Part shown: positions 1-11,500 of the stretch, piece by piece
How the letters are laid out: each line of letters opens with the position of its first letter
How positions within the stretch are numbered: the first letter of the stretch is position 1
Assembly: GCA_021229015.1 (NCBI GenBank)
Contig: CM037778.1
Location: forward strand, 83,840,848 to 83,904,847
Reading direction: 5' to 3'
DNA: 64,000 nt
From: Solen grandis
Lineage: Eukaryota > Mollusca > Bivalvia > Adapedonta > Solenidae
The notes under the pieces: model-generated
The model's database searches: none
What the model was told of the DNA's origin: nothing
Seen by the model: only the letters and a program-made list of their open reading frames with translations
Translations under genes and position numbers: made by a program

Positions 1-1439
1 TCTTGAATACGGCCATTATACGACACAGATCAGGCTTTATGTGGTACCTATTGAGTGCGTCAAAATGTGTCTATATGAGGGAAAGGGTTAAACGTCAACC
101 GAAAGCGTGTCAGTCATTTAGAGAGCGGTGGTAATTTAAACGAAAGACAAAATTTCAGTTATCAGGTAAATTGTATTGACCGTGTTTTAACTTAAAACAA
201 AAGTTATGTTAATTCTATTATGAGTATTTGGTATAATTTGTCTAGAGACACAATTTACTATACACCACAATCATTACGACTAATAAAGACAGGGAAAATT
301 GAAGTGAAAACCTATGTAAAGGTACGTGAAGCTGAATTGAATAAGATTTATAATTAGGTCTGTGTTATATTTTGAAGTACAATTCCAGACATATAGTTAT
401 TCCAGATTTCTTAAGAAACAGTGTCTGGTTGAAACTGACAAGTTTATTATTTGAGATATGCTACAAATCGTAGATAGGAAAGGAGTGTAAATTTATTTGG
501 ATACATCATTTACAAACCAGAATAAAAATCAAAGCGCTAATGCGATGAGAGACGGGAGCCGGATTAACAGGAAAAAAGCTGTGATTCTTACATGTAATTA
601 TTGATACAAAAGAAACAAAAGCCACATGGCGCGAAAACTCTCCTGCATCTATAGTCGGTATTCGCACTCTGTTTGTTGCAAAACAATCCGGAATTAGGGT
701 CATGAACCTGACTGTATGAACTTCAGAAGTAGGTCATTCCCTAGGACCGATTTATATACTATCAACTGTTACTTAAGTTTAGAACTTGACAAGGTACTTG
801 ATGTTTCAGATACTTGAATGTTTGTTTCTGTTTCAAAGTTAAGAAATGCTCTGGGAGAAACCTAACTCGCTTTTATGCAAAATTACGCGTGAACTACTTA
901 GGTTAATTACAGACATTCGAAGCGCTACTTGTTTTTCTTTTTACAGGAGTAGATCTTCAAGTATGTAAAATTGGTTGCTGTTCTGATTTATAAGTGTCAC
1001 GCAATTATTGTTCACGCTTTAAATGATGTTTACAGAGCAAAATAACACGTTTACAAACAACAGCACATGAATAACGGTTACGGTTATGAATAAAAGGTCT
1101 GCTAAAAGCATATTCCATTCGTATTCGTAAGTGCAGAATCGCATTGCGGTACACTTAAATTTGTCATGGAAAATATGCAAATAAGCAAGGTCGGCGATGC
1201 CTGGTAAGCGTGTGTAGCTACTAAAGACGTTAGTAACCTGCCGTCTAATAACAAAACAAAAATCAAACAGTGTTTTGTCAACGAAGAACATGTGACGTTC
1301 AACTACAGCCAAACGTTACAGAAAAGAAAGTTTTATTTTCTAGCTAGCAATAAATCTGGCATTAAAATTACTGTTTGGAGGGGCAAATTTGTATTTGCAG
1401 CATTTTCTAAATGTTGACTGTACCAAACAACTTAAAATG
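1..1439. other. No gene recognised
   Basis: AT-rich sequence with only short frames lacking splice context or recognisable protein motifs. The missing first exon of the CABIT-SAM gene could lie here or at 1716-2490, but I see no convincing candidate. Confidence 0.5.
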
Positions 1440-1715
1440 TAACAAATGGTAGAGTGGTAAGAGTTTTAGCCCCGTAACCGGGATGTCGTGGGTTTGATCC
1501 CCGGCCTATACTTAGTACTGGTAATCTCCCTTGTGCTTGACGCTCAGCTCATATTGATAGTTCAAGGACTGGTTGGCCCATTTCCAGGAAAATGTGAGTG
1601 GGTTTTCACTGCCCCTTTCTTTCATCTTCGGCGCGATATCGCCGTGAAGCAGTTTATACACCTTATGTATCCATAAGTCCCCAATAGTGGCCATGGGACG
1701 TTAAAACAAGGCAAA
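1440..1715 (+). mobile_element. tRNA-derived SINE, family B, with head
   Basis: A tRNA-like head has box A TAGAGTGGTAAGAG and box B GTGGGTTTGATCCCC. The body contains CAAGGACTGGTTGGCCC and AATGTGAGTGGG, and the 3' end is GGGACGTTAAAACAA. The same body recurs without a head at 9040-9260. It is an RNA polymerase III-derived retroposon, not a tRNA gene, because the acceptor stem and CCA context are lost. Confidence 0.65.
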
Positions 1716-2498
1716 ATACTACTAGAAAGTGTAAGCTTCATTGTGGGCTCCTACATGACAATTTGCCAGCTCATAAGACACGCATACTGACTAAGAAAAG
1801 GTCTCCCCAACCATGATTTTCACCAGACCTGGTCCCTATGCTCAAATAGAAGAAAAGCTATATGTACAAGTTCATTGGTGTAATTCGGTGAGATATTTAT
1901 CAATGTAGGTAGAGTAACTATGTTTCAAGATAATGATAACAGATTTAAACACTGGATCAAACACATGAAAGAACGAAATAAACTCAACTATTATTTTAAG
2001 GTATTCTAAATTTTACAAGTAGTGAAGGCCACACCAAAATCATTATTTCATTTTTTGTAAAAAAATAACGCTTTGTTGAGTACATTCATTTCAAATATCA
2101 ACAAACGAGTTTCCGTTATCATGTAATCTAGACGACTTTGTTACTTGAACAAGATAAGAGAATACAATTAATCTTACAGTGGAGTAAATTTATTGGTAAA
2201 CCGCAAACATCCAAATCACGCGCACCTCCACGTGAGCGTTCAAGAATTGCTCTTAATTTACATTTTCTTTCTGTTTACATGCTCTACAATATTTGATACT
2301 AAGACTTTTCAACCTATTTGCTATATATGCTATTTTGAATTGTCATAAAAATATATTCAGACTTCTTAGTAATCCACTTCTTTACAAAATATAATAGCCC
2401 ATTATAATTGCGTATATACGAGATATACTTATTGTTGAAGATTTTGTGGTTTACGAATCTCGTGTTTTAAACAATATGGTCCAATGTTCAAATGTTCT

Positions 2499-2500
<2 letters not shown>

Positions 2501-2530
<30 letters not shown>
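2501..2530 (+). repeat. (TATC)n microsatellite
   Basis: Seven and a half perfect TATC units. The frame reading through it is spurious. Confidence 0.95.
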
Positions 2531-2768
2531 GTAAGGAGTATCACAGTCTATTTCACACTATGTACTTATGTCTTCTTTGGAAAGATAAAGCTACTGACTG
2601 ATGTCGAGAAACTAATTCGTTTGGATTTAATGTTCCATCCACATAATTCAAAACATTCCGGGACACTGTCTGTCAAATTTGCTATATACATGCAATATAG
2701 AAATAGAAGTAATACAAACATATTTAGCGACTTTGGTATTTCGCAGCAAGGTATTATTATTTCACATG

Positions 2769-4660
2769 GCCGAGGATTTATGTTGTGATATTGTAGTCAT
2801 TTCAGTAATCAATGAACTGAAATACATTCATTGTCCTGAACACAAAAATCCGAACCAAAAACATAGGCGTAGCGCCCATTATGCACAATGCGCACGTGCG
2901 TCCTTAAAGGAAGAGCAAAATGTTGTTGAGTTTGGCTCCGCTGCCTACAGAAAGACCATTCAGAGAGGCAGACAGGCACTGACTTCTATTATCGAAGCCA
3001 TAATTCTCTGTGGTCGTCAAATATAGCGATGCGTGGAAAATCTGATGACAATTCAAGCAATGTTAGAGCTCTCATCAACTTCCACGCAAAAGCAGACAGT
3101 GTTCATAAAGATCACATTGATTCTGTCCCAAATCATGCTCGGTACACGAGTCCCCAAGTTCAGCACGAATTTATAGCCTAGAGTCATGTGGCAAACAAAT
3201 TTCAGAATCCATTATTCAGCGTTGCAAAAACGCTATTTTTTCACAGTTTTGGCAGGTGAATCTGCAGATGTAAGTAATATAGAACAATTTGTATTTTGCA
3301 TACACTATATTGATCGTGAAAGTTCAGGTTTGCACGTGGTTCGTGAGGAGTTCTTATCATTCGTGGCAACCGAAAGCACAACAGGCGAGGTGTTGCGTGC
3401 TCTTCTGACTGATGAGATACGTAAGCACAATCTCGACCCACACATAATTGTATGTAAAGGGTATGACGTAGCTGGAGACATATCAGGCAGGATCAGGCGT
3501 GGCTCACAAGCAATATCCGAGTGCCAAATATGTACACTGTCGAAACCATCGCCGAAACCTTGCCATTTGTCATGTGTGCAGAGTGGCATTGTCCAGTCAA
3601 TGTTCAACATTGTGGGGGATATATTATTTACAGGCAACACGGTGACAATGGAGATAAACTGAAGAAAGTGTGTCCAACAAGATGGTCCCAGCATTCGGAA
3701 AGTGTATCCGTTTCTACAAAAACTTATCCGCAATATTAGACACATTGACTGACCTACAAGTGGACATGGATACCAAGACAATGTCCACAGCATTGTCCTT
3801 TCAAAAGGCAGTGCTCACTTTTGACTTTGTCATTGCTCTCTGTACTGTCAGCAGCCCGCTTGACCTTATGAACCCACCATCTGATTCAATGCAAGATCCA
3901 AATTGTGACTTGGTGAAAGCTTTAGAGCATGCATTATCTCTACATGGTTTCCTGAGCGCGAAAAGATGTGACCTTGAATTCTTCAATCAGATATGGCAAA
4001 AATCTGTGGATCTTGTTGAACAGCAAAACATTCCAGTTACCCGCCCGAAGGTCGTAACGCTAGGCAAATTCAAAGGAACAACATTGCAGCATATACTGTG
4101 AAAGAATACTGGAGGTTAAACTTGTACATTCCATTCATGGACCATCTACTGACAGAAGTAGAAGACAGGCTGTGTATTTCTCTTCCTAGAATGAAAGCGC
4201 AATATCTACTGTCACACAAAATCGGACAGCTTTCTTCTGAAATAATTGAGGATATCAAACATGAGTTTGCTCCATTTATTGACGGGAAAACTGTGCACAC
4301 AAAACTTGAGGTATGGAAGCATCAGATATCTCAAGGTGCTTTATACGAAAAGCTAGTAGAAGCTGTTGACGCAACCTGTCAGCTTCTTCCTAATATACAC
4401 GCCATCTTGAAGGTGCTAATGGCAATACCTGTCTCGACAGCATCGGCTAAAAGGTCTCTCAGCGGCCGTAGAAGGTTAAAAACACCTCCGCAACACAATG
4501 ACCGAACAGCGACTGACTGGACTAGCACTACTGCACATCCACCGCAGTCAAAGTACATCGACCAAGTACTGAACGACTTAGACGCCTCAGGTCATAGACG
4601 TATCGTCCTTGTCTTTGCCAATGTTGCACGTGAAGATGCTTCTCTCGACGACGAATAAAC
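2769..4660 (+). pseudogene. Degraded hAT-type (DUF4371/ZMYM1-like) transposase
   Basis: Successive frames spell a hAT transposase of the kind found in ZMYM1-like and 52-kDa-repressor-like proteins. A segment with YRKTIQRGRQALTSIIEAII and CGRQI comes first. After a frameshift near 3025 follow RALINFHAKADSVHKDHI and the catalytic-core start FTVLAGESADVSNIEQF. The C-terminal dimerisation region is PVSTASAKRSLSGRRRLK, followed in another frame by NTMTEQRLTGLALLHIH. At least three frameshifts or stops interrupt it, including one in the dimerisation motif, so it is not functional as written. Terminal inverted repeats were not located. Confidence 0.75.
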
Positions 4661-4798
4661 TCGTCCACATATACCCGGCTTAAATTCAGTGAATGTATTA
4701 ATCTAACAAAAAGTAACAAAATATAAGAAGAAAAAAAAACACACAAAACATAAATAATAAGAATAAAATTACAAAAACAAGGAAAAAATATATTAAAA

Positions 4799-4876
4799 AA
4801 ACTGTCGCGGGGAAATCTGTGAGTGATTATTGCTCATCACGGCCTGATGAGACCATCAGAGAGGTCGAAACAGTTT
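4799..4876 (+). ncRNA. Hammerhead self-cleaving ribozyme (type III permutation)
   Basis: All core elements are present in order. Stem III strand AAACUG (4799-4804) leads into the cleavage triplet GUC (4804-4806). Stem I is closed by GC/GC and then a GUGA-bulged G-UGA / UCA-UCAC helix with a 7-nt loop (4819-4840). Then come CUGAUGA (4844-4850), stem II GACC/GGUC with loop AUCAGAGA (4851-4866), GAAA (4867-4870) and CAGUUU (4871-4876), the perfect complement of AAACUG. Predicted cleavage is after C4806. The asymmetric internal loop in stem I could contact loop II, as in active natural hammerheads. Such ribozymes process transcripts of retrozymes and Penelope-like elements; no partner copy or surrounding element was identified. 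Confidence 0.8.
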
Positions 4877-5185
4877 AATGTTTTCAAGAGCTATACATTG
4901 AACTATAGAACTTCGAGTGTCCAATGGTTGAGTTTATTAGAGGATAAATCATTTTAAGAGTGTAAGATATTTCTTGACGTGAGGTCGACAGCCCGTGTTT
5001 CATTAACTTCGATTTAATAGTTGGCAACTTGAGGCTAAAACCTACCAAAACTTTTTTTGCTGTTGTTGCTTTTTCTTAAAAAAGGAATATAAATATATCG
5101 AAAATATTGCCCAGTACACGCCAGAAGACACCATTTCATTTCTAAATTCACAAAAATTCTCAAATTTCGGAGGTCCCCCGAACCT

Positions 5186-5220
5186 CCCCCCCCCCCCCCC
5201 CCCCCCCCCCCACACACACC
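5186..5220 (+). repeat. Poly-C run with CA repeats
   Basis: About 26 C residues, then CACACACACC. The glycine-rich - strand frames here are artefacts of this run, which is also a likely place for sequencing length error. Confidence 0.95.
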
Positions 5221-5411
5221 TGTGGGAGGGGATACCCCTCCCCATACCTTCCCCGTGTGCATATAAATATTTTCAGTCTGGTTTCGTCCATGCAAAAATA
5301 CATATTAAAACGTACCTTATTTTCTGTTCTTATACTATAAGTACTATTAACATTTAAACAAACATATGAAGCCACTACAAGAAGGGATATTACCTTGCTA
5401 AACTGTTTTAG

Positions 5412-5562
5412 GTGCGCTGCCGATCTCTTCGAATTTGACGAAGACAAGAAAGTAACGTTCAAGGAGTTCTTCGCTAAGTACAGGGATCAGTTTCCGATGT
5501 TGGCCGTCGTCATAGGAGGCCTGTATGGAGATACCCACTTCGACACGTTTGACCATCTACAA
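5412..5562 (+). CDS. CABIT-SAM gene, first recognised exon
   Basis: The acceptor TTTTAG ends at 5411 and the donor GTAAAC starts at 5563. After one carried base the frame is open for 50 codons, from CAADLFEFDEDKK to DTFDHLQ, ending in phase 0. It matches the single 5' exon of the second family member at 61007-61216 in length of the shared part, in the ending DTFD..Q, and in splice phase. There is no in-frame ATG upstream before the acceptor, so translation must start in an earlier exon that I could not find. Confidence 0.8.
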
Positions 5563-8500
5563 GTAAACTGATCAATTGTTTTTAAAAGATTAAAGATAGA
5601 ATTGTTTACTGTTTTTAAATGTGTGATAGCGTTACTTAAGATGCAACAGTAGTTGAAAATATTAATGTGAAATATCCGTAAGAAAGGAATAGAACAAAAC
5701 GTTGGGTTATTTCAATGTTCTTTTTTGTTGTTGTTTTTCTTTTTTTTATATATATTCCTGGTATTGAAATTGAATATTTACCATTTTACCAACATGGTTT
5801 GATTATTTTTAGGAATTCTTGACAACGTTTTATGGAAGTTTATGTGTATATATTTTTAAATAGATTGACTGTTGGTACGTATTAAATTTTAAGTATACAT
5901 TGCCTCATAAGTACACAGTGAATGCTTAACATTGCACAACTGTTTCAAGGGGCGCCTTGAACACAAAAAGAGTTTCAATAAGTTACGATGCAGTTTTCAT
6001 GATTTCTATGCAACCGGACGTTGCAAAAATAAGTTTTGAAGCAGTGATAGGTTATCTTCAAAGCTGCCTCGCGCAGTAACATGGTTATCAAATATGGCCG
6101 ACAAGGACTTTGGTGTTCAGGTTCGGAACGGACATTTCTTAATTGCTCATTGAATGTTGTAAAACACAATGTTTTGGTTGTTGTTTCTGTTATTAAAAAA
6201 ACAGTGTTCATGTGCCAGTTAAATGTATAGACCATCTGCTAAATATACAGAATGACATTTGTTTTAATGGAAGATTAATGTTATCTACGATAGACACCAT
6301 CTTGTAAATAGTTTTCACCAAAACTGAGTTAGTAAAATCGTTGCATCGAGTGAAAATAAAACGTTAACATGTGACGTTGCAACACTTTGTCTAAATCACT
6401 CGGCCCTGTACTTATAAACACAGATGTAACTGTTATACTAAACTCCTATACCTGTCTACTGTATTTGTCAGTTGATGAGGATCCACTGCTATAGCTCGCA
6501 GCCCCGGGTTCTGTGTGTCGATGACAAGGAAGCCTCGTCATTGAAGTATCACTACCTTACAATACCACTGACAATCGGCGTTAACTTCCGGGTCATTAGG
6601 AGTCATAAGAGAGGCTAGTATAACGTGCGAGCGTTGAGAATGTACGAGCGGACTTTATATCACCTTGTCTTTTTCATCAGTTGTATATTTATAAATTGTC
6701 TCAGTAAAAACAGTATGCAGCTCTTCAGGTTTTAGCGGAGAGAAATTTTAAACCACGCCTTCCCCATTTAAGGCTTTTCATTACTACTGCTCTTAAATAA
6801 CATCACAAACAAATCAATTTGTTATTTTGAGTAAACAATGTTAGCCATTGACTACCTCGTATCTCAAGTTATTGGATGGTTTGTAAGTCAATTTGAATAC
6901 ACCTGCAGCCACGGGAAAGGTTCATGCTATGTTCTCATTATTCAATAATAATAACCAGTTTGAAAATTTGGACAAACTGATTCAACCAAAGTGTGAATCA
7001 ATGAGGAAATTTAGTTTATAAGATAACCTGATCCACATACCAGCATAATGATATTCTGAAACAACAGCATAACAATGCTTTCTTTGTAAACATCTCTAAG
7101 TAATGAAAACTTTCAAAGATAAAACATCAACTCGTCTCTATTGGTTGAATGTCAACGTTCGTAGGTAAAGATAGTAAACTATAGAAAAGAAACTTGAACT
7201 GACATTATGTGCTGCTCCTCGTCTAGTTGAATGTACAATAATGTTTTTCTCATGACAACACATACAGCTTAAATGTGTTATTAGCCGTCAGTTTTTTGTG
7301 GCCTACTCGTCATAATCTGCCATGTTTAATAGTTCTGGAACAATTTTTTTTTTTACCTAAATCTAACCTCTATTTAGCAATTACCTGCTCTAAATGGACA
7401 TTCTTTTGTTTGGCTGCTATATAAAAGTGTGATAACAGTGTTCATAGCAGAATGGTTTTATAAAGAAAAGACCATGAATGAGCTGTTATGCATTTTAAAG
7501 CCATACGGAAGTAATTATTAAAACAACTTTTACGAGGTATAATTAAAGTAACTTGTAAAGGTGGGTTTAGAAATTATTCAACGTATTTATTTCTGGCTTC
7601 TAAAGATATGTTTATGTTTAGATTGATATATTCAACATAACTTCCGGGTCATACATCCAACCATTCACAGTTAATGTTTGTTTACATCATGTGATATCGA
7701 ATTTAATCCGTTATAACAAACAAGCGACGGTGTAAGCCTACCATACTTTATCAACTTTTAATTCCGGCTTAGTCGATGACGTCATGTGTTGACCATGATA
7801 TCTTAAAACTAAATTTAATATTCTAGCAAACTTAAGTTCCCATCAAAGTACATGCATTAGTAAATCAAATTGTGTGAATATTACATTCGAACAAATACTT
7901 TTAATTTGTGATAGTTTAACCATATATAAGAATATTCGTCATGGCGAACCAGCAGAATAAACGAAACGATGTTCAAGCGTTTTCTAATTTATTTTTACTA
8001 TTATCTTATATCCTTATAGCAAAATTACACTGAATTAACATTTACCATTCTTGTTCGGGGACATCCTATATTTCACCAACCTAAATACATGTATATGATA
8101 TTTCATTGAAAATAAAAGCACACACAATACTAATTCACGTATAAAAACGTCTATTAAAAATCAAGTAGAATTAATAGTAAATGTTTACAATTGAAATATT
8201 TAAAATTGATTTTTATTAAGCAAACGTTATGAAAAAAAATCACAGTTGGTGGCCCTCAACCTTTGAAAGAAATCCTTGAGGAAAACAAGCTGCCTGTTCT
8301 CGTCAAGATGGCGTGTGGTGACGAATATCCGGTCAAACGTGGACTGTCCAGCTGTCGAGCGGGAAACTTTGGAAATCTCCTTATCACGGAACAGTACCTC
8401 GAACACTACTTTATGTTAAACTGTATTGATACTGTCGGTTAGTTCCCTTTAATACGCTTCCGTCTCATTATAACTTTACGGTCCAGTGGTAACATACATG

Positions 8501-11500
8501 CATGCAAATTCGTAGGTCGTGAGTTCGAACCTCGTTTTCCTTCCAAAGGGGGTTCGATTTTTTTGTATAAGTTTCCCAATTCAATGTAAAAGTAAACAAG
8601 TTTCGATTAATGTCTTTACCGGTCTTAAAGTATTTTTAGATTCTATTTCTATGTGTTCGTGTAGAATTGAATTCATGTTTTTTAATACTGTACGCATGCA
8701 AGTATTTTTAAATTAAATTATAAACGATTTATTATTCCCCGCCGAAGACGGTCTCACTGAGGAGGAGTGCAGTGCACAAGGATCTCACTGAGAGGAGTGC
8801 AGTGCACAAGAATGATAACTCTACCTTTCATGATTTTTTAGTTACAGCCTTTGGTATTTTCCAGGCATTATTTTTGTCCGGAGCATAAGTCAAAAGTATT
8901 TGAGATATCAACTTGTTACGTTATAGGTGGATATATCTTATTGAGGAGGAATGCAGTGCACAGGAATGATAACTCTACATTTCATTATTTTTTTATTTAT
9001 TTCCCTTTGTTATTTTTCATGCTAAATTTATGTCACAGTGATGGTACTGTTATAGCTCCTTTGTTTGGCGCTCAGCAAATAAGGGTAGTTTCAGGACTGG
9101 TTGGCCCGTTGTAAGGATAATGTGACTGGGTGTGGTGTCATGCCACATGTCTACAGCGTGATACTGCAGTGTGGCAGCAATATATCTGTCTCAAGTAGAC
9201 ATCGTCACCAAATGACTGAAATACTGTCGGTAGGACGTTAAACTGAACAAACAAACAAACATTATGTCACAGTGACCTTAACATTTTACCTGTAGACCTG
9301 AAAATAGGGGAATTAATGGGTCTTCACATGGGTTTCATATCTATACTTATTTCAAACATCAGTCTTCATTACCAAAAATATTCTTTTAAAATTGAATTAT
9401 TCTACTCTCCAACACATCTTCTAATGAGAAAGCATTCGGCGGGGGATGGTCATTTCAACATGGCTCTTGTTACACTTATTTACACATGTCTTTTTTTTTG
9501 TATGTTCGTTTTAAGCGTTGAAAATGAACCCAATCGTGTGTCTTGGTGCTTTGTCGGACGAGTTAGAAGCAACGCCCGTAGAAGGTTTCAAATATGACAC
9601 AAAAGAAAACTATGAGAAATTCCTCCAGAAACTGGCTGACCAAGTGGCCAACAGTGGAGAGAAGTACGACACGGCTCGTGGTGATCCTGGTACTGATTAT
9701 TTAATCGTAATCACGAGCATCGTCGAATATACCGACTGACTACACTACATGACCTCATGCAAGCAGACCGCTGTTAAACATTAGTTATTGCTTAAATTAT
9801 CGAAAAATGAAAACGCGACTTATAAATGTAACACTCTTCGGCCTGGAGGCTTGAAAGTCATTAAAAAAATAAAAACAATGACGTCCGACAATTGCTTAAA
9901 ACGGCCGTTATGATTGGTTTAAAAAAAGTGATGCGACGTATAAAAAATTTATACATCCTAAAACAACACAATTCAGCCGTAATATCTTAAAACCGATAGA
10001 TGATTTATCGATCGACTGTGTGTATTGCTTTTTTTAATCGTTTTACTTTGATGGCATAATTGTAGATGGCGTTGGTATTTTCCTAATCACTATCGTGCAT
10101 TCTGTTATTTCACAGATCAACAACGTGTTTTTGACGTCTTCAATTTTAAGTGAGATACTCCTATTTACAATGCACAGTTGCTTAAATAGACTTCATTAAC
10201 AACTTATGCCGATTCTGTTTTGTTTTCATACTAACTGTAAACTGTAAGCTATTTTATTTTGTTAAACATCTGTTTTTACATAAGGTTATTACATACAAAA
10301 TAAAAACACTTCAAACAGATATATGTCAAGCCGACCTGTTCTATAAACAAAACAACATGCACATGTCAAAAAGTAAATCAAAATCAAAACTAAAAATCCT
10401 GTAAATATCATGTCATATATCAAAATTCTTAAACCACCATGTAATACCATTCTTCTCTAAGGTTTCTTCTAGTTTAGAATTTCTCCCATGTAGTGGAAGG
10501 TTATTCCACAATTTCAGTTCACGAGTTATAAAGCTTCAATGATTTTCATAATGCTACAGCTATCGAAGAATACTGCGCTGAAGACGTGGACGTGGAGACC
10601 GGTCGTGGCGGCATTCCAACGTACAATGCCCCCAAGATTGACCTCACGACCATCTACCCAGACATGAACAAAAAGAAGCCTGACGCGCCTCAACGTCGCC
10701 CTTCTGAAAAAGGTATAACAGCAGTATTATGATATTCATAGGACAACAGACCTGATCATGAGGCTTGTGTTTTTCGTTTTTCTTACAACTTTATATTACA
10801 ATGTTTCTCCAGATAGCGCCTCTGAAGAACATGTGTATCATTTGCATTTTCTCAACCTCCATGGGCCCTATTTCATCAATCTCCTCTCCTGTGCATCATA
10901 CGGAAAAGCTTTCCTTTCTTATAAATTTTCAAACACACCATTCTTTGTAAAATTTAACATGCTTAACATAACAGTCATGTTCTTATCGTCATTAATATGA
11001 TCGTTTCGTTAGAAATTTGAACGCTTGCTTTTCCTGAATCTGAATCTTAATTATAGACTCAAGGGATAAAAAACTTGAAATAGCTGTACTTGACTTGTTC
11101 AGAAGCTAGCGTCTAGACAAAGATTAGAGAGCATGTTATGTGGTATTAGGTAGGTGAAATATAAGCCTAAACCTGTGACAATCTAGTTACAATAATTCAA
11201 AACTTGTTAAAAACCAGATATGTATTCGCCATAAGGTGTTTTATTTTATTAAAGGGTGGTGTGTTGTTGTTGTTTTTTTCTCGAATCAGATGGTCAAACC
11301 TAGTACAATTAGTCGCCATAACTATATTACTAGAAAAGAAAGAATGTGTGAAATATGTGAAAATAACTATAATAATTATCAGGTGTTTTTCCAATGGATG
11401 ACATTTTCCAGCGTAAATAAAGAAAAATAATTTAGTTTTAAAACTTGCATAACTCGTGATGTTATACATGTTGTTAAAAATGCACGCTGTCGTGTGTCTT

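Noticed and set aside
5035..5462. Glycine-rich - strand open frames around 5.0-5.5 kb
   Set aside because: The glycine run is only the reverse reading of a poly-C tract, and the right part is antisense to a real CABIT exon.
9316..9597. 93-codon + strand frame overlapping exon 4
   Set aside because: It is in a different frame from the exon, which joins its neighbours in phase only when read as ALKMNPIVCLG.
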